Assembly (NCBI GenBank): GCA_943357745.1
Contig: CALRGN010000005.1
Span: forward strand, 1 to 32,931
Length of the DNA: 32,931 bases
From: Candidatus Uhrbacteria bacterium
GTDB taxonomy: Bacteria > Patescibacteriota > Patescibacteriia > UBA9934
Direction: 5' to 3'
Shown here: piece by piece, positions 23,646 through 32,217 of the stretch
Layout: each line of letters begins with the position of its first letter
Numbering within the stretch: position 1 is the first letter of the stretch
Position numbers and translations under genes: made by a program
Notes under the pieces: generated by a model
Told to the model about the DNA's origin: nothing
Database searches by the model: none
Seen by the model: only the letters and a program-made list of their open reading frames with translations

Positions 23646-25340
23646 TTGGGAATATTTAATTTTTTCCCGTCTCGTCAGCAGTGGCGATATTTGCCTAAAT
23701 ACTTATCAAAACGGGAAAAAGGTTTAATGATGGTTGGTTTGATATTTGGGGTGATCGGAATTATTTTAATAGGGATTAATTGGGGTAATAAACACTTGGT
23801 GCGAATCCCTACGAGCGGTGGCAAATATATTGAAGGGGTTAATAATTACCCAAGACTCATTAACCCCCTTTATGCACCGGCTAACCCCACTGATGCTGAT
23901 TTGGTGGCGTTAATTTATTCTGGTCTAATGAAATTTGATCCTAAGTTGGGCTTGGCGACCGACCTAGTGGAAAGCTTCTCGTTGTCTAAAGAGGAAACCA
24001 CTTATACCTTTACTTTGAAACCGGATTTGCGCTGGAGCGACGGTGAACCGCTAACCACCAAGGATGTTGTCTTTACTTTGCAAGCAATTCAAAACCCGGA
24101 ATATTTGTCGGTCTTAAATCAGCGGCTCTCCAGAGTAAGTATTGAGCGGATTGATGATTTGAATTTTACTTTGACAATTCCAGAACCATACGCGCCTTTG
24201 ATTGCGGAGCTGACCTTTGGAATTTTACCGGCTCATCTTTGGGAAGATTTACCACCCAGCTCTGCCCAAATCTCGGAATTGAATTTAAAGCCGATTGGAA
24301 GCGGACCTTATAAGTTTTTAGCAATAACCAAAGATAATAAAGGATTCATTAAAAGTTATCGGCTAAGAGCGAACCTTGAATATTATGGCACGAGTCCTTT
24401 ACTTGAAGAGGTTGAGTTTAAATTCTTCCCATCCCCAATTGAGTTAAGGGAAGCGATTTTAAATAAAACTATCAACGGTACCGGATACCTAGATCAAGAA
24501 GGGGTGGCTTGGCTCCAAAATCAAGGATTCAAAGGGTTAAATAATTGGTCCACCAATCAATTTTTGGGACTGTTTTTTAACCTAAAAAAAACTGGTAGTC
24601 CTTGGCTCTCGCTGAATATGAGAAATGCTCTTGGAGTAGTTGTGGATCGATCAGCTTTAAATCAAGCCATCTATCAAGGACGAGGAGTGATGATCAGTAG
24701 CGCCCACCTCTTGCAACAATCAGGAACGGCGGTAATTGGACCTAATGAATGGGCGCAAGCTAAAGCCAATTTAGAGACCGAGGGTTGGGGTTTAGCTGAA
24801 GGTGAAGTGATTAGAAAAAAGGCCGGAGTGGAATTGGCGCTTACCATCACTACGATTGATTTATCGGCGGAGCACCAAGCGTCCTTGCTGTTATGTGAGC
24901 AATTTAAATTACTAGGTGTGAAATGTGAGGTTAATAAAGTTCCAAGGAACGCTTTGTCTTCCCTGCTCAAGAGTCGCGATTATGAAGGCTTGCTGGTGGG
25001 AGAGAAATATGGCGCAGTGATGGATCCGTATCTATTCTGGCATTCCTCGGCAATTGATAATAACGGCTATAATCTAAGTCAGCTAGTTGATCCCACCGTG
25101 GACAAGTTGGTGAACTTAATTAGAACTAGCGGCGACGGTGGTGCCCGAGCCCAGGCATGGGAAGAACTCTCGGCTCAACTATTAAACCTTAATCCCGCCA
25201 TTTTCCTCCTCCAAACTCCTTTCACCTATGTAATGTCTCCCAAAGTTGAGGGGGTTGAGGTGGGGCTAATAAATAATTTATTTGACCGATTCCAGGGAAT
25301 AGAACAGTGGTACAATAGTAAACGGTGGTCAATAAAGTAG
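23646..25340 (+). CDS. Membrane-anchored ABC-type peptide substrate-binding protein (family 5)
   Basis: This is a 564-residue protein. The ORF-track start is a TTG (MGIFNFFPSRQQWRYL); no SD is visible, and the frame is open back to the secG stop, so the start is not certain. A basic N-terminus with KYLSKREKG is followed by one helix (about 28-46) that anchors the protein; there is no lipobox. The rest is an SBP_bac_5 domain: NPLYAPANPTDADLVALIYSGL, LRWSDGEPLTTKDVVFTL, LKPIGSGPYKF. It probably captures peptides for an importer encoded elsewhere; no permease or ATPase gene is adjacent. Confidence 0.88.
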   Translation: MGIFNFFPSRQQWRYLPKYLSKREKGLMMVGLIFGVIGIILIGINWGNKHLVRIPTSGGKYIEGVNNYPRLINPLYAPANPTDADLVALIYSGLMKFDPKLGLATDLVESFSLSKEETTYTFTLKPDLRWSDGEPLTTKDVVFTLQAIQNPEYLSVLNQRLSRVSIERIDDLNFTLTIPEPYAPLIAELTFGILPAHLWEDLPPSSAQISELNLKPIGSGPYKFLAITKDNKGFIKSYRLRANLEYYGTSPLLEEVEFKFFPSPIELREAILNKTINGTGYLDQEGVAWLQNQGFKGLNNWSTNQFLGLFFNLKKTGSPWLSLNMRNALGVVVDRSALNQAIYQGRGVMISSAHLLQQSGTAVIGPNEWAQAKANLETEGWGLAEGEVIRKKAGVELALTITTIDLSAEHQASLLLCEQFKLLGVKCEVNKVPRNALSSLLKSRDYEGLLVGEKYGAVMDPYLFWHSSAIDNNGYNLSQLVDPTVDKLVNLIRTSGDGGARAQAWEELSAQLLNLNPAIFLLQTPFTYVMSPKVEGVEVGLINNLFDRFQGIEQWYNSKRWSIK

Positions 25341-25358
25341 TTGAGTTCTGCTACAAAC

Positions 25359-25387
25359 TTGACTAAAATTCCTAACAATGGTATTAT
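25359..25387 (+). promoter_or_regulatory. Candidate tRNA-Leu promoter
   Basis: TTGACT, 17 bp, TATTAT. It begins 18 nt after the peptide-binding-protein stop and would give the tRNA a leader of about 50 nt. Confidence 0.7.
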
Positions 25388-25443
25388 TTCTTCTTGCTTA
25401 GGCAGGTACTCACCACATCTTCCGAACATTGTTTATAAAATTT

Positions 25444-25527
25444 GCGGACGTGGCGGAATTGGTATACGCGCAGGTCTCAGAAGCCTGTGCCTTAAACGGC
25501 TTGGGAGTTCGAGTCTCCCCGTCCGCA
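25444..25527 (+). tRNA. tRNA-Leu (CAG), CCA not encoded
   Basis: This 84-nt class II tRNA has acceptor GCGGACG/CGTCCGC, anticodon loop CTCAGAA (anticodon CAG), variable arm GCC-TTAAAC-GGC, T arm GGGAG-TTCGAGT-CTCCC and discriminator A. The next bases are GAG, so the CCA end must be added after transcription, unlike the three other tRNAs in the window. Confidence 0.95.
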
Positions 25528-25530
25528 GAG

Positions 25531-25582
25531 ATAATCTTCCCCTTTGGGTCAGGCAAAAACTATCGCCAAATTAGAAGATTAT
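25531..25582 (+). other. Stem-loop downstream of tRNA-Leu
   Basis: ATAATCTTC (25531-25539) and GAAGATTAT (25574-25582) are perfect 9-bp inverted repeats around a 34-nt loop that contains CCC-CTTT-GGG. It could aid 3' processing or termination; no U-tract follows. The rest of 25583-25718 holds only an imperfect 18-bp tandem repeat and AT-rich sequence before the RNase J gene. Confidence 0.4.
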
Positions 25583-25622
25583 TGTTAGTCACCAAATTGG
25601 ACCATTTTAAACTTTTATATCG

Positions 25623-25658
25623 TCTCTGTTGTGCTTACTGTCTCAGCTGTGCTTACCA
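25623..25658 (+). repeat. Imperfect 18-bp tandem repeat upstream of RNase J gene
   Basis: tctctgttgtgcttactg and tctcagctgtgcttacca are adjacent and match at 14 of 18 positions. No function is apparent. Confidence 0.45.
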
Positions 25659-25718
25659 TTTCTGTAAATTAGTTACTAGTGACTGTTAAAAATTAATTAT
25701 TAGTTATTATTGTTATAT

Positions 25719-27818
25719 ATGGGTAATTTTAAACCCTCGTTCATGACTCGTTCTTCTAATTCACAATCTAATCGGCCAACCGGATCACAAACGGCGCGGC
25801 CAGCCGGATCGCCGATCGGTAGACCCACCGTGCCAGTGGTGAGACGCCCGGTGGTAACACCAACCGTTCCGACGATGAATCGGTCAGTTGTGGCCACTGC
25901 TGGTAGGGCGCCTTTTGGAGCATCTGATCGTTTAGCCGCACCGGCGGTTGGTCGAGCGGCCATCGCTCCCGGTCGGTTGCCTCCAGCCACTGACGGATCT
26001 AGAAAAAGTTCCGGTTCAAAATTTAATCGCGGTCGACGCACGCAACCGGTCAAAATTATTCCTACCGGGGCGATGAAGCAGGATATTTCTGCTAGAACGG
26101 TGGAGGCGCTTGAGTATGCCAAAAATGCTGTGCCAGTTAGCTTGCCGGCTCCGGAAAATTCTCCTAAACTTAGAGTTTACGCTTTAGGTGGTTTAGAAGA
26201 AGTAGGAAGAAATTGTACCGTTTTTGAGTGTGGTGATGATATTGTAATTGTTGATGTTGGCCTGATGTTTCCAGAAGAAAACATGCCGGGAATTGATTTT
26301 ATTGTCCCTAACACCACAAGCTTAATCGGTAAGGAGAAAAATATCCGGGGCATTATTGTGAGCCATGGTCACTTGGATCATATTGGCGGACTGCCATACA
26401 TTTTACCAAAGATCGGTTGGCCGGTGATTTACACCGCTCCGCTCACGGCGGGAATAATTAGAAACCGCCAAGAGGAATTTGGTAATGGGCATTTGCTAAA
26501 AATCGCCAATGTAACGGGCAAGACCCGAATCACTCTAGGTAAACACTTTGTCTTTGAACCGTTTCATGTAAACCATAACATCAGTGATGCTTTCGGTACG
26601 GCGTTGCATACGCCTTATGGTGTAATCCTTGGCACCGGTGACTTTAAATTTGATTTTACTCCGGCTGATGGTGATCCGGCAGACTTGATTCATATTGCCA
26701 GTTACGGCGCCAAGGATGTACTGATGTTGCAGTCAGATTCCACCAATGCCACCGTCCCTGGTCATCAAATTTCTGAACGGGAGGTGGGTGAGGAGTTAAA
26801 GCGCACCATTACTAAGGCCAAAAGCCGAGTAATTATTGGAACCTTCTCCTCAATGTTAACGCGGTTACAACAGATTTTAGAAATCGCGGAGTCGCTTAAT
26901 AAAAAAGTCTTACTCCAAGGTCGGTCGCTTATTAAAAATGTGGAGCTGGCACACAAGCTGGGCTACATGAAATATAAAACCGGAACCATTATTGAAGATG
27001 GTGAGTTCTCTAGAGTGGCTGATGACAAAATCGTTGTAGTTTGTACCGGCGCTCAAGGAGAGGTAAATGCCTCTTTGATGCGAATCGCCAACCGCGAACA
27101 TAAAATGATCTCAATTCAGCCCGGAGACATGGTGGTATTCTCTAGTTCAGTGATCCCGGGAAATGAAAGAACGGTGCAATCGCTTAAGGACACCTTGGTG
27201 AGACAAGGCGCGAAAATTGTAGATAATGCCATGGTGGATGTTCACGCTGGTGGTCATGCTAAGCAAGAGGATCTAAAACTAATGTTGCGCTTAACCAAGC
27301 CTCGTTACTTTATGCCCATCCACGGTAATCGTTTTATGCTAGAGGCTCATGCTGAATTAGCGGAATCGGTGGGCACACCGCGCTCCAATATTTTTGTGGC
27401 CGATAATGGTCAGGTAATTGAATTCGATAAGAATGGAGCCCGGTTGACGGCCGAATTTGAGGTGGCTGACTATGTGATGATTGACGGGTTAGGAGTGGGA
27501 GATATCTCCCATGTAGTGCTCCGTGATCGGCAAGCGCTCGCGGAAGATGGCATGGTGGTGGTGATTGTTAAGATCAGCAAAACCGGCGAGCTGATTGGGA
27601 TACCAGATATCACCAGTAGAGGCTTTATTGATCTTAAGGAAAATAAAGAGATTTTGTCCCAGGCGTGCTTATCAGTGCAGATGGTTCTAGACAAACACGG
27701 TCAAACCCAAATTGATCCGGAAAATATCAAACATAGTATCCGAGAAGAGGTGGGCAAATATCTCTTCCAAAAAACAGAACGCCGTCCGATGATTTTGCCG
27801 GTGTTGATTGAAGTTTAA
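25719..27818 (+). CDS. rnj: Ribonuclease J with long disordered N-terminal extension
   Basis: This is a metallo-beta-lactamase/beta-CASP ribonuclease (5'-3' exo- and endonuclease in mRNA decay and rRNA maturation). From about residue 150, LRVYALGGLEEVGRNCTVFE starts the catalytic domain; the metal motif is VSHGHLDHIGG, and further ligands lie in GTGDFKFD and PIHGNR. The C-terminus has the RNase J end domain. The first ~145 residues are low-complexity and rich in P, R, T, A and V, probably an RNA-binding tail. The track starts at TTG 25710; I prefer ATG 25719 (MGNFKPSF); ATG 25743 is also possible. A hairpin terminator follows. Confidence 0.92.
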   Translation: MGNFKPSFMTRSSNSQSNRPTGSQTARPAGSPIGRPTVPVVRRPVVTPTVPTMNRSVVATAGRAPFGASDRLAAPAVGRAAIAPGRLPPATDGSRKSSGSKFNRGRRTQPVKIIPTGAMKQDISARTVEALEYAKNAVPVSLPAPENSPKLRVYALGGLEEVGRNCTVFECGDDIVIVDVGLMFPEENMPGIDFIVPNTTSLIGKEKNIRGIIVSHGHLDHIGGLPYILPKIGWPVIYTAPLTAGIIRNRQEEFGNGHLLKIANVTGKTRITLGKHFVFEPFHVNHNISDAFGTALHTPYGVILGTGDFKFDFTPADGDPADLIHIASYGAKDVLMLQSDSTNATVPGHQISEREVGEELKRTITKAKSRVIIGTFSSMLTRLQQILEIAESLNKKVLLQGRSLIKNVELAHKLGYMKYKTGTIIEDGEFSRVADDKIVVVCTGAQGEVNASLMRIANREHKMISIQPGDMVVFSSSVIPGNERTVQSLKDTLVRQGAKIVDNAMVDVHAGGHAKQEDLKLMLRLTKPRYFMPIHGNRFMLEAHAELAESVGTPRSNIFVADNGQVIEFDKNGARLTAEFEVADYVMIDGLGVGDISHVVLRDRQALAEDGMVVVIVKISKTGELIGIPDITSRGFIDLKENKEILSQACLSVQMVLDKHGQTQIDPENIKHSIREEVGKYLFQKTERRPMILPVLIEV

Positions 27819-27845
27819 AATCCCAGACCAGTTCTCTTGGCAATT

Positions 27846-27870
27846 CCTCACCCTCACCGGTGAGGTTTTT
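27846..27870 (+). terminator. Rho-independent terminator after RNase J
   Basis: CCTCACC-ctcacc-GGTGAGG followed by TTTTT, 28 nt after the stop codon. Confidence 0.85.
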
Positions 27871-27984
27871 GGTTCTATCCCCTACCGCAACTATCCAGCT
27901 AGCGGATTTTAAACTAAACTAGTATGGCCGGTGAAGAACCGGCTGTCTAACCTGAACTCCGCCCGATATCTATTCCCCTTCACT

Positions 27985-28968
27985 ATGAAAATATTTACCG
28001 GTATCAAACCTACTAACAAACTCCATTTGGGGAACTATTTTGGGGCGCTAATGCCAACGATTGCCTTACAAGAAGAGCATGAGGTATTAATGATGATTGC
28101 TGATTTGCATGCCATCACCGTGCCGCAAATCCCTGCCGAACTTAAAGAGACAATCCTACTCACGGCGGCCACTTATCTGGCCTGCGGTGTGGATCTGCAA
28201 CGGACAATCATGTTTCAGCAGTCGGCTGTCCCCGCTCATTCAGAACTGGCTTGGATTTTAGGCTCGGTGGCTAAGATGGGTGAGCTAGAACGGATGATCC
28301 AATATAAAGATAAAGTCACCATAAAGGGAGAGTCGGTATCGGTTGGCTTGTTCAATTATCCCGTGCTCATGGCGGCCGATATTTTGCTATATCAAATCGA
28401 GGCGGTGCCGGTAGGTGTTGATCAAAAACAACATTTAGAACTTACCCGAGCTCTAGCCGAACGATTTAATAAAGATTTTGGACCGGCTTTTCTCTTACCA
28501 AAACCGCTCATAAGCAAGGAAGCTGCTAAAATAATGGGGCTAGATGATCCAAGTATCAAGATGAGTAAGAGCGCGCCTAACCCAAAAAACTATCTTGGTT
28601 TGCTTGATTCGGCCGATGAGATTGCCACTAAAATCAAAGCGGCGGTTACGGACTCGGAGCCCACCATCACCGCTGACCCCAATAGGGCTGGTGTCTATAA
28701 CCTACTAACAATTTTTAGCTTAGCCAGCAAACGATCGATTGATTCGATCGCTCATGAATACCAAGATCAGGGAACTAAAAAATTCAAGGATGATCTAACT
28801 ACAGCAGTCATTGAGCTGTTAACTCCCATTCAAGCTTCAATAACCCAACATCTAGCCAATCAAACCGAGTTGATTGAGTTGTTAGCCGAACAATCAGAAC
28901 GAGCGCGGTTGATCGCCAATAAAACACTAGTTAAAGCAAAAGAGATGGTAGGATTGTTAATTGGTTAA
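27985..28968 (+). CDS. trpS: Tryptophanyl-tRNA synthetase
   Basis: This class I synthetase charges tRNA-Trp. I choose the ATG at 27985 (MKIFTGIKPTNKLHLGNYFG), giving 327 residues, because TrpRS begins almost directly with this GxxPTxxLHLGNY signature; the longer GTG start at 27931 adds 18 unconserved residues. The KMSKS motif is IKMSKSAPNP. Other landmarks are YPVLMAADILLYQ and VGVDQKQHLELTRALA. It lies between RNase J and the RNase P RNA gene. Confidence 0.94.
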   Translation: MKIFTGIKPTNKLHLGNYFGALMPTIALQEEHEVLMMIADLHAITVPQIPAELKETILLTAATYLACGVDLQRTIMFQQSAVPAHSELAWILGSVAKMGELERMIQYKDKVTIKGESVSVGLFNYPVLMAADILLYQIEAVPVGVDQKQHLELTRALAERFNKDFGPAFLLPKPLISKEAAKIMGLDDPSIKMSKSAPNPKNYLGLLDSADEIATKIKAAVTDSEPTITADPNRAGVYNLLTIFSLASKRSIDSIAHEYQDQGTKKFKDDLTTAVIELLTPIQASITQHLANQTELIELLAEQSERARLIANKTLVKAKEMVGLLIG

Positions 28969-28971
28969 GAC

Positions 28972-29000
28972 TTGCAATTTCTTCTAAAATCAGCTACAAT
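28972..29000 (+). promoter_or_regulatory. rnpB promoter
   Basis: TTGCAA, 17 bp, TACAAT, starting 4 nt after the trpS stop. The predicted start (about 29007) coincides with the 5' strand of the RNase P RNA P1 helix. Confidence 0.8.
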
Positions 29001-29006
29001 TCCTCC

Positions 29007-29486
29007 GCGGTAAGGGGGATGGTCGCTCTAGTCTTTGACTGGAGAGGAAAGTCCGAACACCCGTTTAGGCGTAAGTCTAGATTGAGAGCCAAGTTGCTAA
29101 CAGCAACCAAGCATAATTCTTGACGGATTTATCCGGCGAGAAAAAGCTAGGGAAAGTCCGGTTTTTGCGGAAGTGGAAACTGGTTTGTCTTCGTCAGAAA
29201 TGATGAGGCACAAAGCAACAGAGACAAACTACCGGTCTAAAGCGCAAGCCATGACCGGTAAAAGTGAAACGTGAGGCGGTGTGGAGCGCATGATTTATCA
29301 GTCGCCCGGCTGCGCCTCTCCCCTTGTTGGTGACAATAAGGGGTGGCAAACCCTTGGTGGTGCAAGAGCAAACAAAGGTAGCTCGCATTGAGGTAACAAG
29401 CGATTGTTATCCCAGAGAGATGGCCTCGCTTCTTTTAGGGGTTTCCCCTGACTGGAGTACAGAATTCGGCTTATACCTTTACCGCA
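29007..29486 (+). ncRNA. rnpB: RNase P RNA
   Basis: This is the catalytic RNA for tRNA 5' maturation. The universally conserved GAGGAAAGTCCGAAC lies near 29043, and the 3' conserved block ACAGAATTCGGCTTAT near 29460. The ends pair as helix P1 (GCGGTAA at 29007-29013 with TTACCGC at 29479-29485). The length of about 480 nt is somewhat long, implying extended peripheral helices. The ORF 29324-29551 lies inside it and is a shadow. Ends are approximate. Confidence 0.93.
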
Positions 29487-29567
29487 TCTCTTCTGTTCCG
29501 ACCAGTGTTCCGAACGGCGTTCCGATCGGTGTGCCGACCGGTGCTCAATAGTCGGATTAGAAGAGAT
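29486..29567 (+). repeat. Hairpin containing four 12-bp tandem repeats, 3' of rnpB
   Basis: Four units (GTTCCGACCAGT, GTTCCGAACGGC, GTTCCGATCGGT, GTGCCGACCGGT; 29495-29542) are enclosed by perfect 9-bp inverted repeats ATCTCTTCT and AGAAGAGAT, with a further CCGAC/GTCGG pairing inside. It may terminate or protect the RNase P RNA; there is no U-tract. Confidence 0.7.
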
Positions 29568-29569
29568 TG

Positions 29570-29578
29570 TGCTAAAAT
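29570..29578 (+). promoter_or_regulatory. Extended -10 of the glycosylphosphotransferase gene
   Basis: TGCTAAAAT, an extended -10, ends 9 nt before the ATG at 29588; no good -35 is seen. The predicted leader is about 3 nt. Confidence 0.45.
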
Positions 29579-29587
29579 ACTACTGAT

Positions 29588-31009
29588 ATGAAAAAGCTTG
29601 ATTTGGCTTTTGTGGCCGGATTAGTGCCGCTTGATTTTAGTGCCATTATTATTTCAGCGATTAGCGCCTATACCCTCAGGTATTGGCCGTTTTTTACGGC
29701 TTTCAAACCGATTGCATTTGATCTCTCTTTTGAGACCTATCTTACAACTGCCCTGCTCGTATCTCCAATTTATCTCATCACTTTCGCCTTAGCGGGATTG
29801 TATTCATTTAGACCAAGACCACTTAGTACGGTGCTTGGCAGAATAATGCTTGCTTGCACGGCGGCGTTGGCGGCGATTTTAGTTATTGCGTTTTTCTTAC
29901 GGGAACTTTTTGACTCCAGATTTATTATCATCGCGGTTTGGGTACTCACCATTGCCATGGTTTTTTTGGGGAGAGTATTAATAAGAGGGATCCAGAAAAA
30001 GTTACGGGGGTATGGCTATGGTCTCACCAGAGTAGCAATTATTGGAAAAACTAAATCAGCCGAAGCGCTGAAAGATTGGTTTTTGAGTTTGCCGAGCTAT
30101 GGCTTCTCTCCGGTGCTTCAATTAGTGGGGTTTGATTCACAATCGCAACAAGAGCTCCTAGTTCTCAAATCTCAAGGCAAGCTTGATGCGATTCTTCTGG
30201 CCAATCCAGAGGCCAATAAAGATGAAGTTAAGGCGTTGAAGTGGTTCACGGAAGTGGAAAATCTGGGGTTTTATTATCTGGCGGAACTTCTGCCCGGCGG
30301 GCATTTGAGGCCGAATGTTCATACTTTTGCCGGCCGACCGGTGATTGAATTGCCGGTTACGCCCTTGGATGGCTGGGGAGCGATTTATAAACGGATTTTT
30401 GATATTGTGGGGGCGCTCGGATTGATTGCGGTTACATTACCAATTCAACTAATAGTGGCGATCTTATTATTTGTGGAACAGCCGGGAATGGTACTTTTTA
30501 ACGCCCTACCCAATGGTGAGAAAGTGAAACGAGTAGGCCAAGGCGGCAACTTGTTTTTTTATTTTAAGTTCAGATCAATGATTAAAAACGCTCATTCCCT
30601 TAGATTTAACCGAGATTTTTTACAGTCCTATGGAAATGATCGGAGCAATTCCCCACTTTTTAAGTTAAGTGATGACCCTAGAGTAACTCCAGTGGGAAAA
30701 ATTTTGCGCCGGCTTAGTTTGGATGAATTACCAGAATTTTATTTGGTGTTAGCTGGTAAGATGAGTTTGGTGGGACCAAGACCGCATTTACCAGAAGAAG
30801 TGGCTAAATATAGCCAAGCACAACGGAGAGTGCTCCGCATTAAGCCGGGGATTACCGGACTCCCCCAGATCAGTGGCCGGGCCAAACTTGACTTTGAGGA
30901 TGAGATCCGGCTAGATATGTACTATTTAGAAAATTGGTCACCGTGGCTGGATATTGTTATCCTTCTAAGAACTCCCTTTGTGGTTATCTCACAAAATGGA
31001 GCGGGCTAG
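29588..31009 (+). CDS. Polyprenyl glycosylphosphotransferase (WcaJ/WbaP-like sugar transferase)
   Basis: In this 473-residue protein the N-terminal half has about four membrane helices and a nucleotide-binding-like loop region (RVAIIGKTKSAEALKDW). A further helix (GALGLIAVTLPIQLIVAILL, about 277-296) leads into the bacterial sugar transferase domain, with FKFRSMIKNAH, LSLDELPEFYLVLAGKMSLVGPRPH and RIKPGITGLPQISGR. These enzymes load the first sugar-phosphate onto undecaprenyl phosphate, starting synthesis of a surface polysaccharide or glycoprotein glycan at the inner membrane face. Two glycosyltransferase genes follow, consistent with such a locus. Confidence 0.9.
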   Translation: MKKLDLAFVAGLVPLDFSAIIISAISAYTLRYWPFFTAFKPIAFDLSFETYLTTALLVSPIYLITFALAGLYSFRPRPLSTVLGRIMLACTAALAAILVIAFFLRELFDSRFIIIAVWVLTIAMVFLGRVLIRGIQKKLRGYGYGLTRVAIIGKTKSAEALKDWFLSLPSYGFSPVLQLVGFDSQSQQELLVLKSQGKLDAILLANPEANKDEVKALKWFTEVENLGFYYLAELLPGGHLRPNVHTFAGRPVIELPVTPLDGWGAIYKRIFDIVGALGLIAVTLPIQLIVAILLFVEQPGMVLFNALPNGEKVKRVGQGGNLFFYFKFRSMIKNAHSLRFNRDFLQSYGNDRSNSPLFKLSDDPRVTPVGKILRRLSLDELPEFYLVLAGKMSLVGPRPHLPEEVAKYSQAQRRVLRIKPGITGLPQISGRAKLDFEDEIRLDMYYLENWSPWLDIVILLRTPFVVISQNGAG

Positions 31010-31073
31010 AAAAATCATGAAACATACCGGTGAGTATTAACTTGAGACTTGGGTATTAATCCTATTTGGCCAT

Positions 31074-32204
31074 ATGAGACTAGCATTTGTACATGATCAC
31101 CTAAATCAGTATGGCGGCGCGGAAAAGGTTCTCTCCGTAATGCGGGAAATTTATCCGGAAGCGCCGGTCTACACCTTGAGCTATTCCCCAGAGAAAATTC
31201 CGGAAGCGCTTAGACCGGCTCGCGTGATTGTCTCAAAACTGGGATTACGCCCGTGGTCGATTATTCCTTTCAAATTTCTACTGCCATTCATGCCGGCAGC
31301 AACGGAGGAATACGATCTTTCTCAATTTGATGTTGTAATCTCTAATTGTAGCGCGTTTGCTAAAGGAGTGGTGGTAGCGCCCAAAACGGTGCATATCTGC
31401 TACTGTCATACGCCTACTAGATATTTGTGGTCGGATCGGAAATCTTATTTAGAAGAGCAAAAACTCCCAAAGGTTCTGAAAGTTATTTTAGGGTGGTACT
31501 TACATTGGTTGAGAATTTGGGATTTTCAGGCGGCGGACCGAGTGGATTTTTTTGTGGCCAATTCAGAAACGGTTAGACAAAGAATTAATCGGTACTACAA
31601 AAAAGATAGTGTAGTAATTTTCCCGCCGGTAGAAATAGGAGCGCTGCTAGTGGTTGACCAAAGTGAGCGCGATTTTTTTCTAGCGGGGGGGAGGTTGGTG
31701 CCGTATAAACGGATTGATCTGGCAATTATGGCCTGTAATCGTGTGGGAGCGAAATTGAAGATTTTTGGAACGGGGCCCGCTTATGCTGATCTTAAAAAAT
31801 TGGCCGGCCCAACGGTGGAATTTTTAGGCAGAATCTCTGAATCAGAGAAGTTCCGGTTATTTGCGCAAGCAAAAGCCTATTTACACCCGCAAGAAGAAGA
31901 TTTTGGAATGACGGCGGTGGAGGCAATGGCGGCTGGTACGCCGGTATTGGCCTATGGTGTTGGCGGTGCTAGCGAAACGGTGATGCCGGGGATTACGGGG
32001 GAATTATTTAGCACCCAAACGAATGAAGAATGGGCCACCGGATTAGTGAGATTTGACCCGTCAAAATACTCCCCCATTGCTTGCAAGGCCCAAGCCGATA
32101 AATTTAGTACCAAAAATTTCAAAGAAGCCATTATTAAAATAGTCACGGAAAAATTCACAGATAAGCAAAATAGATTGGTTGAGGCTGGTAGATTAGTTGG
32201 ATAG
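31074..32204 (+). CDS. Glycosyltransferase family 4
   Basis: This 376-residue GT-B enzyme has the N-terminal MRLAFVHDHLNQYGGAEKVL donor-fold start, VHICYCHTPTRYLW, and the C-terminal nucleotide-sugar site with GGRLVPYKRIDLAI, KIFGTGPAYADLKKL and the E-x7-E motif within EEDFGMTAVEAMAAGTPVLA. It probably adds a hexose to the lipid-linked glycan started by the upstream phosphotransferase. Donor and acceptor cannot be predicted. Confidence 0.9.
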   Translation: MRLAFVHDHLNQYGGAEKVLSVMREIYPEAPVYTLSYSPEKIPEALRPARVIVSKLGLRPWSIIPFKFLLPFMPAATEEYDLSQFDVVISNCSAFAKGVVVAPKTVHICYCHTPTRYLWSDRKSYLEEQKLPKVLKVILGWYLHWLRIWDFQAADRVDFFVANSETVRQRINRYYKKDSVVIFPPVEIGALLVVDQSERDFFLAGGRLVPYKRIDLAIMACNRVGAKLKIFGTGPAYADLKKLAGPTVEFLGRISESEKFRLFAQAKAYLHPQEEDFGMTAVEAMAAGTPVLAYGVGGASETVMPGITGELFSTQTNEEWATGLVRFDPSKYSPIACKAQADKFSTKNFKEAIIKIVTEKFTDKQNRLVEAGRLVG

Positions 32205-32217
32205 TAATAGCTTATTT

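Noticed and set aside
25341-25689. Two overlapping ORFs (77 and 86 aa) after the peptide-binding-protein gene
   Set aside because: Both read through tRNA-Leu and have no independent support.
25700-26122. 140-aa minus-strand ORF opposite the RNase J tail
   Set aside because: It is the reverse reading of a low-complexity coding region; the plus frame continues into the RNase J core.
28939-28968. TTAATTGGTTAAG before the rnpB promoter as another 27-bp element
   Set aside because: It is the end of the trpS coding sequence, matches poorly and has the wrong spacing to the -35.
29324-29551. 75-aa ORF
   Set aside because: It runs through the 3' third of RNase P RNA and the 12-bp tandem repeats; its repetitive SVPTSVPNGVP tail simply reads the repeat.
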